Below, in pieces: positions 36,341 through 47,326 of a DNA stretch of 64,000 nucleotides. The notes under the pieces are model-generated. The model made no database searches. It was not told where the DNA came from and worked only from the letters and a program-made list of their open reading frames with translations. The stretch comes from Siphonodentalium dalli (taxonomy: Eukaryota > Mollusca > Scaphopoda > Gadilida > Siphonodentaliidae), in assembly GCA_032622095.1 (NCBI GenBank), contig CP136067.1, positions 63,870,893 through 63,934,892 of the forward strand, given 5' to 3'. The translations under genes and the position numbers were made by a program. How positions within the stretch are numbered: position 1 is the first letter of the stretch; each line of letters opens with the position of its first letter.

Positions 36341-37033
36341 ATGGAGCTAATCCCTGACGCCGCGTTGGCTGCTATACAGAGAAGCCGGTTAGTGGACGCT
36401 GTTAGTTGGTCTCTCCAAGCTAACAGGGGCTCTCTGGTTCTCTGTGTAGAATTCCGGACAGAAGATGCTGGCACCCAGAAATCTTCTGCTGCGAACAGGA
36501 ACGACAAGACCCGCTGTAACATGAAGAAGGGGCCTCCCAAGAGAAAGACACCCTCACAGAAAAGAAGGGATGCTGCCAGACGGGCTAAATGGAAGAAGCA
36601 GAAGGGGGTGACTGTAGATCGGCCAGTCGCCCCTCCCCGTGTGGTTCAGCCGTCTAGAGTCATAGCCGGCGGGTCGAAGTTGTCTGAGAGACGCCCAGAC
36701 GACTTGACCTGCATGGAGACTGACGACATAGTACCAGCTAGCAGGGACTCCGTGGATCTGCCGGAGGTCCCTGCTGTCGTCGTCGAGGCTTGCGGAGACA
36801 GGGACGTGGATACCACCCCAGATGTTCCTGCCGCCAGCTTCGACATGGAACTGGATAGCTTTACACCTCGGACACCGGATTACCATCAAATCCCGGTGTC
36901 CCCCAGCTCTACCACCACTAGCAACAACAACAGTGCAGCCACCACCATGTCTACGGAGGAAATCATTGCTGACTCCAAAAGAAGGACCGATATAGTGGCG
37001 AAAGAATGGCAATACCAACAACAACAACAGTAA
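36341..37033 (+). CDS. KKTPS-RRD family protein, copy 1 (intact, 230 aa)
   Basis: The open frame starts at ATG with MELIPDAALAAI. The other two copies start MxxxIP at the matching place, which supports this start. Three parts are visible. Residues ~20-40 have a SWSLxxNxGxLxxxxxF segment shared by all copies. Residues ~61-88 are a strongly basic KRKTPSQKRRDAARRAKWKK stretch, probably nucleic-acid binding. An acidic half carries EVPAVVVEACGDRD and MELDSFTPRTPDYH and ends in a CAA-encoded glutamine run. No zinc knuckle, signal peptide or membrane segment. I do not recognise a named family. Its repeated occurrence inside transposons points to a mobile-element accessory or a dispersed multicopy gene. 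It lies antisense to BRSK within Harbinger-like element 2. Confidence 0.65.
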   Translation: MELIPDAALAAIQRSRLVDAVSWSLQANRGSLVLCVEFRTEDAGTQKSSAANRNDKTRCNMKKGPPKRKTPSQKRRDAARRAKWKKQKGVTVDRPVAPPRVVQPSRVIAGGSKLSERRPDDLTCMETDDIVPASRDSVDLPEVPAVVVEACGDRDVDTTPDVPAASFDMELDSFTPRTPDYHQIPVSPSSTTTSNNNSAATTMSTEEIIADSKRRTDIVAKEWQYQQQQQ

Positions 37034-37039
37034 GAACAA

Positions 37040-37450
37040 TTTGATATCCAACAAGAAAAAATAGAACTCCTCTTATAACAACAACATAATTCTCCACCTT
37101 CTTCAACTGAGAAACCAAACTCGAAGAAAAAGCGGAAAAAGAAACGATAAAGTCAAACATCATAAAATGCTTCTTTTTTTGTTGTTGATTCATCTCAATA
37201 AAGGCAATAAAATGAGGGATTAAGGAGAGGTGCCTCTCGGCCCTTTCGAGAATCCCGGGCTAGCCACCCAAACTACTATCTCTCTCTCTCTCATAGCTAT
37301 CAAAACAGTCAAACTGTCAAGTCATTGTACTTGTGTGTTAACCGCATAGAGTTGTTTGTATGGCCTTTGGCTGACAGCCAATAAAAATTCAGCTGGCATC
37401 TGATTACGCAGAAGGCAAAAATAAATGCGCGGATTTAAGAAGTGCGACAA
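37040..37450. other. 3' trailer of copy 1 and Harbinger 2 subterminal DNA
   Basis: Contains AATAAA near 37196-37201, 160 bases past the stop, which could serve polyadenylation. 'aggtgcctctcggccctttcgagaatcccggg' and a (TC)n run at about 37280 follow. No further gene. Confidence 0.4.
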
Positions 37451-37799
37451 CATCATATGGATGTTTTAACTTTTCATCGTTTGCGAATATCGATCAATGT
37501 TTCGAAATGTTTGGTCTCTTGTGGTTTCGATGTTATCGCACTTTTATGGCCAGTCGCTTTCGACGTTATCGCATTATTTTTCTTCATTTCCGACATTTCG
37601 TTTTTGCACATTTACGTCAATTACGTCAAAACTTTTTCGACATTATCGACAATATTTTCGCATATGCGAAAGAGGTTTTGACATGCTCCCTAAGCCAGAT
37701 TACAGACTCATGGCCTGATCTACGATATAAATAGCACTTGTTTTCTGTATCGAGAAATTTGCAAGAGTTTGAATTGCCAAAGTTACAACCCAAGGGGTT

Positions 37800-38480
37800 G
37801 GGCGGGGTGAACATATATTTCGGGGGACTATTGTATTCAGCTCCGTCCGTCCGTCCGTCTTCCGTTTGTGCTTCTGTCCGGAGTTATAACTCCAGTAATG
37901 ATCATCCGATTTGATTGAAACTTGGTATGTAGGTGTCTCAACCTCACTTTTTCGGTTTCCGGATGATATCTCAAGTTTGAATTCTTTAATTGCAAATACC
38001 GTTTTTATGTGGATCAGTCATATCAAGATACAGGTTGATTTCGAATTTGAGTTTGATCCGATGATTTTTCCTTGAGTTATGGACTTTTTTCGACTTAGAA
38101 AATTCAATTTTCTTCTTTTTTCTTTGGTTTCCGGATGATAACTCAAGTTTGGATTGTTTAATTGGAAATTCTTTTTTTTTGTGGATCGTTCATATCAAAA
38201 TACAGGTCAAGTTCGAATTTGAGTTTGATCCAATGATTTTTCCCAGAGTTATGGGCCTTTCGACTTTGAAATATTTTTTTATATAATTTTCTGTATGAGG
38301 GTACCTTCATGGTGTAACTCCTCCTACAGTTTTGATCGTAGATATTTGAAACTTCAGAGTATTGTTACCCACAGATTGGAGATGTGCAACATGTATATAG
38401 ATGAAGGATTTCTTTTTTTTTAAGGAATTATTAACCCTTTCGACTTAGAACATTTCAACATTTTTTTTAATTTCTTTAAC
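37800..38480 (-). repeat. GGAC-tailed tandem-repeat element (fifth family)
   Basis: On the minus strand, two ~165-bp units containing 'atcggatcaaactcaaattcgaa' lead into (GGAC)n (plus-strand 'ccgtccgtccgtccgtc', about 37843-37860). 'gagctgaatacaatagtcccccgaaatat' comes last. Same general plan as elements A-G with different sequence; the terminal hairpin is not evident. Confidence 0.55.
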
Positions 38481-39540
38481 AAAGCGGCATCGACTTGCCA
38501 CGTTGTCGGGGGACACTGTGGTCGGCCGACCTTTTATTTAATTTATCTTCCACAAACAATACACACATATGCAGAAGATTCATAGCAGAACTATGGTTAA
38601 CCAGCAATATCCCCATAGACAATGTATCAAGTCACAGAATTGCGCAATTCATGACATCACTGCGCGCGCTCTCAAAGTCCGACGACTGCCGTAAACCCAG
38701 TAATTTTGAACGCATGTAAATTGGAATGCTTCTGTTTGGTTAGCTGTAGCGACTTGTTATAAGATAGTTCTTCGACTTAATTGGTTCAACTATAAGAGAG
38801 TTCCTCGACTTAATTGGTTCAACATTTCAATAGTTGCCATTCCCGAAACAACGCAAGTTTAATAGCCTGTTGGTCACGTTACTACGTTTTCAACTTTTAG
38901 GTGAACAAAGACAACAACTGTCTAAATTTCTAGTTCATGGAAGTAAATGTACATTTTAATGAATGATTTTCGTCTCAAAGTTGATATAACTGCTTAGTGA
39001 ATGCAAATTGCTATCTAGATGTCGTCGGTCATTGTGTTTGCAACTCTCGTGTCTGTTTATTTGCGGGCACTAAATGTCTATATTGTTGATGGTGCTTGGT
39101 CGAAAGTTGCAAAGATCTGAAAACATAGTGGTAACCTGACCCATCCGACCTTACATTCTCAATGTTTTATTCTATTTCAAACCAACGTTTTGATGTGGAC
39201 ACAAATCAAAGGGTTTACAGTAGCCTAAAAGGCGACACAGCTCTGAATATCACACGAAGCATGCACTTTCTATATGTGCAACGTCGTCGGATTCTGAGAA
39301 TACCGTAAACCCAGTGCATTCCAATTAAGGGATTTGTGGATGATTTTGCTTTGCGCCACTTATTACCAGGGCTGTATATTGCAGCATTGCATGAATATGG
39401 TTTCAATTTTTGGGTCGATTATTTCCTCAGCGAAGAGGAAATGGCCGAGTCGTTGAGAATTGACGTAACATGTTACATGTCTTTCTCTGTTATGTCTGGA
39501 AAACAATATACACAAAGAACAGAAACGACAATCTATTAAA
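38481..39540. other. Outer-element interior, no gene seen
   Basis: Includes a 135-bp segment (39180-39315, 'gtttacagtagcctaaaa...ccgtaaaccca') related to 29612-29725. This is internal sequence of the outer Harbinger-like family. No coding evidence. Confidence 0.5.
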
Positions 39541-39771
39541 AACTCCCACGGAAATTCACGGAATCGGAGTTTTCCCAAAAATTACCGCACTTGAAGAAAC
39601 TCCGATTAAGTCGGAGAATTTTACCAATGACACCGCGAAAAATCTCCGACTGAAGCGGAGTTTTATACCGATACAAAAACTCCGATTGCCATCGGTATCG
39701 GAGATCGGAAATATCCATCGGGAACACCGATTTCCAACGGAAATTCCGTCGGAATTGGACAAGCTCCCTTA

Positions 39772-40304
39772 ACTCCCACACCTGGTCTGTGGAGACGGTG
39801 GAGCTGCTACTGATGTCGGTAGACACCGCCGGCTGTTATACTACGGTGTTTTGGGAGCAAAGGAGGATGCTGATGAGTCTGTTTCCATTGCTTCGGGGAG
39901 TGGCTGGGATACATCAGTCTCCTCCTGTGGTGGCGGGTTGTCGGCAGGATCATGGTCAGGATCCCCGATGGAGTGGTGGTCTTCTCCAGAGGCCAAGTGG
40001 GGGGAGCTGGGCGTCTCTCAGCTCTCCCTCTCCTCCACTTGGCCCTCCTGTCCGTGTCCCTTCTTCTTCTGGAAGGGGTCTTCTTCTTCCTCCTGCTGTC
40101 AGAATCCCCAGGTTGCTGGTGGTCTCCATCAACCGCATTACAGCCAACAGAGGGTCCTGATAAGGACCTTGTTGGTGTAACCCGGGAAGACAAAAACAGA
40201 TCAACTTGGCTGCCTGACCAGTGTAAATTCCAGGTCAGGCAGTGATCCAAGTTGATTGAGCTCAGCACGAGCCTGACTTCAGTGGGGATTATAGACGAAT
40301 CCAT
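39772..40304 (-). pseudogene. KKTPS-RRD family copy 2, N-terminal part
   Basis: ATG at 40304 begins MDSSIIPTEVRLVL. A TWNLHWSGSQVDLFL segment (the SWSL region) and the basic RRKKKTPSRRRRDTDRRAKW stretch follow. A frameshift comes next: the acidic METDSS and KTP-Y motifs are in another frame, and the STDQVWEL end in a third. At 39768-39771 the gene is cut by the 11.3-kb TTA-flanked element; the missing end is at 28429-28472. It lies head-to-tail with copy 3 on the same strand. Confidence 0.75.
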
Positions 40305-40409
40305 TGTCCGATGAAGTCAGTAATCCGATCACCAGGTGGGCGATGTCCAGGAGCGCTCCATCTTCAGGAGTCTTATCCCACCGGCGGTTGGAGCTCGAGT
40401 GATGCAGTA

Positions 40410-41682
40410 CAGTAAAACCTGTCTTGAGAGACCACCCATTTTTTCAGTAAAAAATGGTCTTTCAAGACAGGTGGTCTTCCAATAGAGTGGTGTACCAAAA
40501 AAGTTAAATTATGTAACGTAAGATTGTTGATTAGAACATGGATCAGCTATTCAAAAAGCACAAAGATATAATCTCATTTTAAACAATTGTGTCCATTCTC
40601 CCACTCTTTTCGGATGGAATCTTTATTCTGAATAATTTTTTGAATTTGCGTCTTGCCAACAGATAGTTCAAACGATATTTTTCGTGCACTTAGACCTTTC
40701 AGACTTGTCGATCACATTGATTCTTTCATCAAGAGCGAGAATTTACGTTTTTTTCTGTGGCGTTGCATATTTAGAAAAACGATCCATGATTGAAATTTAA
40801 GAACTTACAAACTGCCAGCCATAAACTATCAAATTCTTTTATACGACAACACGAGTATATTTACATTAAGTAAGCCGCGGGACAAGCATCAACTAAAACC
40901 ATTTTTCACAGTTTGGGCATCCCTCATAATCCCTCATTATATTAATTAATTGTTCTCCAACGAGCTGATTGAATCATTTGTCAAAACAAATATGCAACCA
41001 TGTCTACTTTAACAAAGGACCAATTTGTTAATGGGCTGCAGTCTGAAGCCAATTAAATATCAGATAATACCACGCATACACAGGCATACATTGAATAAAA
41101 TTGAGTCGCACTGCACGCGCACAGAACGTGTCCATTTATGTCTGAGGTAAACGTGAAGACGAGTCCATTTGTCATATCGGAAATTCCGTATTTTTTACTT
41201 TCGGTTTCGCTTACTAATATTATGTGACACGGGCTTGTTCAAACTTCAAACTCTTAACTGAACGACTTTCATATTTTTATATTTGTGGATGCGACATTTG
41301 GGTCCATCAGAGAGGATTTTGTGTCTATTTAGCATTTAATGTTTAACTGTATACACACATTTGTATAGTGTGGTTGCTCTACGGTTAGATAAATTGATGA
41401 AGAAGATCACTCATATCCGGTTGTGTCAAGTGTCTTTTCACGTGCAATACTGCATAGTTTAACTGACGTTTCTGTTTCTTTCTTCGTTAATAAATTGGGG
41501 TGGTCTCTCAATGCAGGTGAAATTCGTGTTTTGAACCAAATATTAGGTGGTCGCGGTCGCGTTTGACAGGTGGTCGCACATTGAAGGTGATATATAGAAT
41601 AAACCAGTCGGTGAACAGGAAATGAAGTCGGAAATAGCAGGTGGTCGCCGTTGACGGTGGTCTCTCAAGACAGGTTTTACTG
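40410..41682. mobile_element. Tigger/pogo-like (Tc1/mariner) element, 1273 bp
   Basis: Perfect 27-bp inverted termini begin CAGTAAAACCTGTCTTGAG. TA is duplicated outside (40408-40409, 41683-41684). Internal subterminal copies of GGTGGTCTxxCAAGACAGG occur at the left end. It sits between family copies 2 and 3. A transposase relic (listed separately) supports the class. Confidence 0.85.
40590..40787 (-). pseudogene. pogo/Tigger transposase N-terminus (CENP-B-like HTH) relic
   Basis: From an ATG at 40787 the minus strand gives MDRFSKYATPQKK. Then, across small frameshifts, it gives LALDERINVIDKSER, ARKIS, VGKTQIQKIIQNKDSIRKEWENG. This is the pattern of the CENP-B N-terminal / pogo-type helix-turn-helix (L-x-E-K..VI..., VGKTQIS-I...K..I...W). 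Stops and frame changes show it is dead, and the DDE catalytic part was not found. Confidence 0.7.
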
Positions 41683-41684
41683 TA

Positions 41685-42524
41685 TGCCCTTTCCTACAAC
41701 CCACTGTTGGATGATTTTTGGGGTTATGAAATGGTATGACATTTACATAACACAGGAGCGGTGAAAAAAATGATCTAGACATGAATTTTTTTGTTTCTGT
41801 TATTTCTTTTTCTTTCTGTTGACTGTGCTGTTGTTGTTGTTATTATTTCTGTTTCAGAGACGATGGCCCTGGCTTGCTCTTTTTGCTGTCTTTTTTTTAA
41901 TGCGGCTTGTAAATCTGCCATGTCCTTCTTTGCTTTTGCCATCGACTCCAGAGCGCACCGAACGACTGGGGTTCTCCACTAAGTAGGTGGAGCCGCTGTT
42001 GGAGTTGTTGCTGGTGGTGGAGATGGAGGACACAAGACTGTGATGGTACTCCGGTATCCAAGGTGTTGACGTGTCCATCTCCACCCCGAAGTCTGCAGCA
42101 GGGACGTCCGGGGTGACATCGGCATCCCTGTCTCCGATGGCCTCGATAATTACGACGGCAGGAACCTCAATTGTGTTTACGGCGTCCCTGCGGTGGTGGT
42201 AACATCGACAGAAGCCAAGTGGAAGGGAACTGGGAGTCTCTCAGTTCATCCCTGCCTCCACTTGGCCCTCCTGTCGGCATCCCTGCGGCGTCTTGAAGGG
42301 GTCTTCTTCTTCCTCTTCTTCCCAGTGGTCCCGGCAGCCCCGGTCCGGTGGAGTCCGGTGGGTCCTTCCAGGCCACGGCCAGTAGAGGGTTCTACCGGGG
42401 TGACCTGGAACTTCAAAACAACGTCCAGTCTACCCGTATTAGTATGGAGAGACCAGCTAATACAATGGGCAGACTGGAAACAACTCAGCACGCTATAGAC
42501 TTGGCTGGGGATTAAATCACCCAT
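41685..42524 (-). pseudogene. KKTPS-RRD family copy 3 (frameshifted)
   Basis: ATG at 42524 starts MGDLIPSQVYSVL. Then come CISWSLHTNTGRLDVVLKFQ and GKKRKKKTPSRRRRDADRRAKW, and a TGA stops the frame at about 42246. In other frames downstream lie EVPAVVI, GDRDADVTPDVPAADF and MEMDTSTPWIPEYHH, matching copy 1. The 3' trailer (41690-41830) carries 'cctacaacccact' and 'aaaaatgatctagacatgaa', as in copy 2. Sequence divergence from copies 1 and 2 is substantial, so these are old copies. Confidence 0.7.
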
Positions 42525-42564
42525 GGTCAGCCAAGTCCAACAAAAAAATCGACGGCCGCTCAAA

Positions 42565-43019
42565 GCATTAGCGAAGAGATATCACTGGCGCGTCCATCCC
42601 TTGAGTGACCGGAAGCGTGAATGGCAACTATTCATTAACAGCACCATTTCTATTTTATATAAATGTATAGAGTCCAGTGTCTTTTGGTGAAAATAAAGAC
42701 ATGCTGACAATGGAAAACAATTGAGTATCAAGTGTCAAACATCAAAAGTTGACAGAATGTGGCATCAATGTTGAAAGTACACAATGAAACAAAGGGTGGT
42801 TATGACACCTTGGGGAATTCACCCATGTCAGCTAAAACTTCAAAGCTTATCCACATGTTAAAGGTGGTCATGAATACCACGTGTTGTTTTGGTTCAACCA
42901 ACACCTTGGTTTCTCTGTTATTTAATGAGGTCAAATTTAAGCCTCAACAAAGCACGAATAAATATTTCTCTCAATGAAAACACATTGCGTAATTAGCTTG
43001 GGATAATTAATAGCCACCC
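42565..43019. other. No gene seen
   Basis: AT-rich sequence between copy 3 and the LINE relic. It may contain more decayed LINE sequence at its right end. Confidence 0.4.
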
Positions 43020-43868
43020 GACAGCTTATCTTGTATCTAATCTTGTAAAGAAACACAAGTTCCGATTAAGCGCTGCAGAAAGTCTTTAGAAACTGTATAT
43101 GTTTCTTTCATTCGCCCAATACTGGAATATGCATCACCTGCTTAGGATAACATTCTGAAATAAATGAGTGATCGCATTGATGATATTCAGTATGAAATGG
43201 TATGAGTTGTAACTGGGGCAACTAGAAGTACCAGCGACATTAACTTGTTACTTGAAACTGGATGGGAAACACTTGCGTCATGAAGAAGTAAACAGAAATA
43301 GATTCAATTTTACAAGATGACAAGAAAAAAACTCCATCCTATGTATTCAACATGATTCTGTGTCATCTGGTTACAATTTTAGGCATGCTATTATTCATCC
43401 ACCTGACAGCAATAGGAATGTGTATATGGACACTTTTCTACCATCAACAACACGTGATTGGAATAGTTTACCCGACTCCTTCGTTGAAAGAACTTAAAAC
43501 AGACTCTCAATGTTTATCATGCCAAAATAGCCATATTTTACTAACATAGTTATTCCAGGAAAGCACAAGTTTATCATACTAGAATTAGATTAGGCTTTAG
43601 TAACCTGAATAGGGACCTTGTTGTAAATCACTTGAAAGATTCCCTATTTTGTTTCTGTGGTGAATTTGAAATTGAATCAGCTTACTATTTCTTTTTTCAT
43701 TGTGCTCTCTATATTCAAGAGAGAATAGAGCTATTGGCCACTCTGCCAACAAGCAGAATATCTATTGATATCCTATTGTATGGCTCATGTGAACTTTCTG
43801 ATCGATTAAATATTCAGATCTTCAGAAGTTCATTTTACAAACTCGGCATTTCTCCTATTAAACCATGA
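43020..43868 (+). pseudogene. Non-LTR retrotransposon (LINE) C-terminal relic
   Basis: Across several stops and frame changes the plus strand reads YVSFIRPILEYASP, then VTGATRSTSDINLLLETGWETL, FLPSTTRDWNSLPDSF, TRIRLGFSNLNRDLV, and FCFCGEFEIESAYYFFFHCALY. This is the usual order at the C-terminus of many LINE ORF2 proteins: post-RT region, 'F-S--WN-LP' motif and a C-x-C...H-x-x-x-C knuckle. It is a 5'-truncated, inactive copy. The clade cannot be set from this part. Confidence 0.8.
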
Positions 43869-45819
43869 CGAGTCGTCCAATCGCCAGGCCACGCAATACA
43901 CCACTATATGTAGGTATGTATTTGTTTTATACATTATCTGTATTGGGTGCCCTGGTAGGGTCGTCTCATCATTTCTCAATGGAATTTTAATGAAATTTTC
44001 AATAAATTACAATCAAGGGCCAATCATTCTCATTGTCATTAGGCTACTCTCCATGCAATTATTTCATCATACAATGCTAAAGTACACTTCTAACCAATTA
44101 TTTTATTATTAAATTCACAATACATGTAGGTTGACTCTGTTTTTTCGCATTTCCTCCACATGGGCTGCGATGCCTTAGATTTGATTTTGAATTTCCTTGG
44201 TTCGTATATAGTATGGTTACAAATACGAAAGTTGTGTAAATAAAAATATACTTCGCTTCACTACCCTCTTTCATTTTGGCTAATTTATGGTGTACAATAC
44301 CAATTAACTTGTTGATAAACGTTCTTCCTTCCTGCACTCTATCCCTCTACCCCCTCTTTAATAGAACAATATTTTTTCGGATCCAACATGTTATCGCCCT
44401 CTGCTATATTTACTCTATATGGCATCTATTTTGAAACCAAGGGTAACTATCTTATTCCGAGGAAAAGACTTAATAAAAGCCTTTCAGGCTTGATGTCTTA
44501 TCCCCGTTTTTGAACATATGTGTTGCACAATTATGTCAATTTGTTTGTGTGTGTTGAATGTTGTGTTCGAAAATAAAATATTGTTTACACTAATCGAAAT
44601 CTCGGAATCTGACAGAAATGCCTGGAATCAATTGCGCAGGTGTTTACAAACGTTTCAACAAACAAATATACAAATTTTAATAGATCATGCAATTCACAAT
44701 GAAATAAGGAAACATGCAGGAAATGTGTGTGAAAAGAAGCATGATAGAAAAGCATGTGTGTAATGAAAATTGCCATACCCATATCCCTGCTAACAACTTT
44801 GTATTAGGTTATCCCATAAAATACATATTTCAAACTAATTTTTACTTACAAAATTGCTATAATTTCGGCACCATGAGGTGACTTTTTACCACTTCTCAAC
44901 AACATTTTTGGCAATTTATGTATGCATAAAAACGGAATTCAGTGTGACCTATGATATGGCCAATTTACTGGAGTATAGTACAATGCGTGAAGAGAAAATC
45001 TAAAATCTTTGTTGAACTTTCCAATCAAAAATAAAATATTTTTCATATGGTCTTGTGATGAATGAGGGGAAAAAAAATCAAATTTCCGAACGTATGCAGG
45101 GCCTATAGAGTTAGAACAACATGGCGTCCTTATTAACACCAACAGCGCAGGTGTCTTGGAATTGAACTGTCTTTTCTTCGCCAGTCACATGATACTGGTT
45201 GTTTGTAAATAAAAGTTTGTAGAATAAAACTATATTAAATGACTGTACACGAATCACAATTGCAGAGTACATTGATTTATTCGAATTGAAAAATAGCACC
45301 AAGACAACGCAGTATTCGTTTTATTACGATTTTATTATGAAATGTTGATTAAATTGTACAAAATCTGCCACAAAACCCAATAAAAACATAAACAATAATA
45401 TTGTGACATCCATTTTATTGTTTACATTAAAAATAAAAGCAATTTGTAGTGTTAAAATGCAATATTTTTGTTGTAAACTATGACGAAAAAAACGCAAAAC
45501 TACGGGCTCTCTGGAAGCTAAGTGGCAGGGCCCTCTATGGCTTTCTGGACATGGGAATTAATCTCATTTAAATAGAAATGAATGAAACAAATAAACATTA
45601 TCCAGCAGTTTCTGTTATTTGTTTATCAAACAGTGTCAGGTAAGATAAGATCTCATTTCATACACAGGAGACATTGGAGAGAATGGCAGGCAGACATGGG
45701 AGAGAGTGGCATAAGCTTTATATTGTTGTCAGTGAAAGAGAGGTGACTTCTCAAAGAATATTGAGGCATTAGGAATGCGAAATATCAACGTTTGTAACAG
45801 GGTACATGTACTTACTTGA
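43869..45819. other. Intronic stretch, no gene seen
   Basis: AT-rich. Open frames of 60-80 codons on both strands show no recognisable motifs. AATAAA words occur but have no associated gene. Confidence 0.45.
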
Positions 45820-46446
45820 CCCTTAAATTGGCAAGGGTACCAATCTGTCTGTTCGTGATTTTACTCATGGACCAATTTCAACTAAATTTTATGGGGAGAG
45901 TGGGTGTACCCTGGCAGAATTTATAACATGGTTAGTTTTTCAAAATCTAAATTTAAAATTTAAATTTTTAAAAATAAATTTTTGGTTTCCATTTAAGAAA
46001 AGATATCATTAATATTTTTTAATATTTTTTTTTGGGGTTAAATTTAGCAAGGAGTTAGTTCAACGTAAAATTATTATATATATTTTTAAAGTTAAGAACC
46101 TGGCCCTGCCCATGTTTGCCACAGTGACGTCATTTTAACAAATCTGAACCCCAGTAATCCAAGGACCCTCCATACCAGATATAAGCTAAATAGGCCCATT
46201 GGTTTTTGAGAAGTCGTTTTAAGAATTACTATGGAAGAAAGTAGTTATGGCCCTTACTTCGCAACTATTTGACGGTGACCCCATTTTAACAAATCTGAAT
46301 AAGAGTCACCTAGGAAACATCCACACGAAATATGAACCCATTTGGTCTTATGGTTCTCGAGAAAGAGATGTTTAAAGAATTGTTAACAGACGGACGAGGA
46401 GTAATGACTATAGCTCCACCGGAGATTCGTCTCTGGTGAGCTAAAA
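45820..46446 (+). mobile_element. Tandem-repeat element, third family, with 3' hairpin
   Basis: An A/T-rich part (45930-46090) precedes two ~150-bp units of the 'cccagtaatccaaggaccctccatacca' type. 'cagacggacgaggagtaatgactat' follows, then a 31-nt hairpin (46412-46442, AGCTCCACC.../...GGTGAGCT). It matches 22880-23350. The left edge is approximate. Confidence 0.6.
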
Positions 46447-46449
46447 ACT

Positions 46450-47326
46450 ATACAATAAAATATATTGATCACATAACATTGTTGGAGTATATTACTCAAA
46501 ATAAATTTTTAATCATGGCTCAAATACAAATCATAGAAATCAATTAGTTTGGAAAACCGCAAACGGAAACTTCTCTTGTCAGTAAAAATAAAACAAATAT
46601 ACAATTCTCAGTTTATATATAGATTGATTATTATATAGAAACTAATAATTATTCATACTAGTAATATAATTTTTGTGTAAGTTGTCTTACCGTTATCACC
46701 AAAATAAATGATCTTGAAACAAGGCCAATATTAGGGCCGAAATAATCAAATCTGGATCTTTAACAAAAGAGTTAATCGGTGTCGGCCACTCTTCCAGAAT
46801 ATACATGTGCATGAACTTGTTTGAGAACACCAGTCCCATGCATGTGTGGAAATATGCCAGCCTTGTTGATTTCAATTGACTGATCAATGAGAATGACGAA
46901 TATTAAGTTTATCTACAGGTTAAACAGGTGTTTGTTCCTAGTACATAATTGTTGCTCGCAAGAACATATATAATTTTATGGAAATAAATTAGTGAAACGA
47001 TACATTTGTTGGACTAATACTGGGATTAAAATATAAAATAATAACTCTTGTCAGATTAAGTTTATTAGTTATAACTGAAAAAGTTACAGAATTTATCTTC
47101 AAACTTTTCTGTTATAATTGTATAAACCAAATCGACAAGTTATTTCTTTTATACATTGTAATGGTCTATTGTTTGAGTGTAGAAGTACAAATGTAGAAGA
47201 CATGAGATCAGTCATATATAGTGATTAAAAGGAACTGTACAAATAATTAGTTATTATCTAAACTAGTAAAATTTCCCAACTTTATTTATTGTGAATGGGT
47301 AAACTATGATTTCTATTATCACTTAC
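46450..47326. other. Intronic stretch next to BRSK exon, no gene seen
   Basis: A 63-codon minus-strand open frame at 46696-46887 ends near a GTAAGA but has no recognisable protein features and no matching acceptor. I do not call it an exon. Confidence 0.4.

Larger units (their letters stand above)
30154..37690. mobile_element. Inner PIF/Harbinger-like element 2 (7.5 kb)
   Basis: Same termini as the 7329-11314 element: GGGAGCATGTCAAAACCTC at the left and the complement at the right. TAA is duplicated outside (30151-30153, 37691-37693). Subterminal TTTCGACATTATCGC-type motifs occur at both ends. It encloses the Mutator-like element, MITEs and an intact KKTPS-RRD gene copy. TAA here against TTA in element 1 fits the TWA target rule of PIF/Harbinger. 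Confidence 0.8.
28473..39768. mobile_element. Outer PIF/Harbinger-like element (11.3 kb, nested host)
   Basis: The left end is GGGGCCTTGTCCAATTCCG and the right end on the complement is GGGAGCTTGTCCAATTCCG. The two agree over about 28 of the first 30 bases. TTA is duplicated outside (28470-28472, 39769-39771). Subterminal regions (28485-28760, 39541-39760) are dense in TCCGAT/ATCGGA motifs. Much of the length is later insertions. Related fragments recur at 30630-31340 and 39165-39315. No transposase seen. The class call rests on the TTA duplication and GGG terminus. Confidence 0.75.
26776..47326 (-). other. BRSK: Giant BRSK intron (20.5 kb) filled with nested transposons
   Basis: Bounded by a GTAAGT donor at the upper end and a TTTTAG acceptor at the lower end, on the minus strand. 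It carries at least eight distinguishable mobile elements and three copies of a repeat-borne gene family, listed separately. The stretch 26776-27100 has no gene. Confidence 0.85.

Noticed and set aside
36554-37054. 166-codon minus-strand frame opposite KKTPS-RRD copy 1
   Set aside because: Antisense shadow of the conserved plus-strand protein. The other copies conserve the plus-sense frame of the gene, not this one.
46696-46887. Possible extra BRSK exon on the minus strand
   Set aside because: No resemblance to BRSK sequence and no suitable acceptor. The flanking BRSK exons join perfectly without it.
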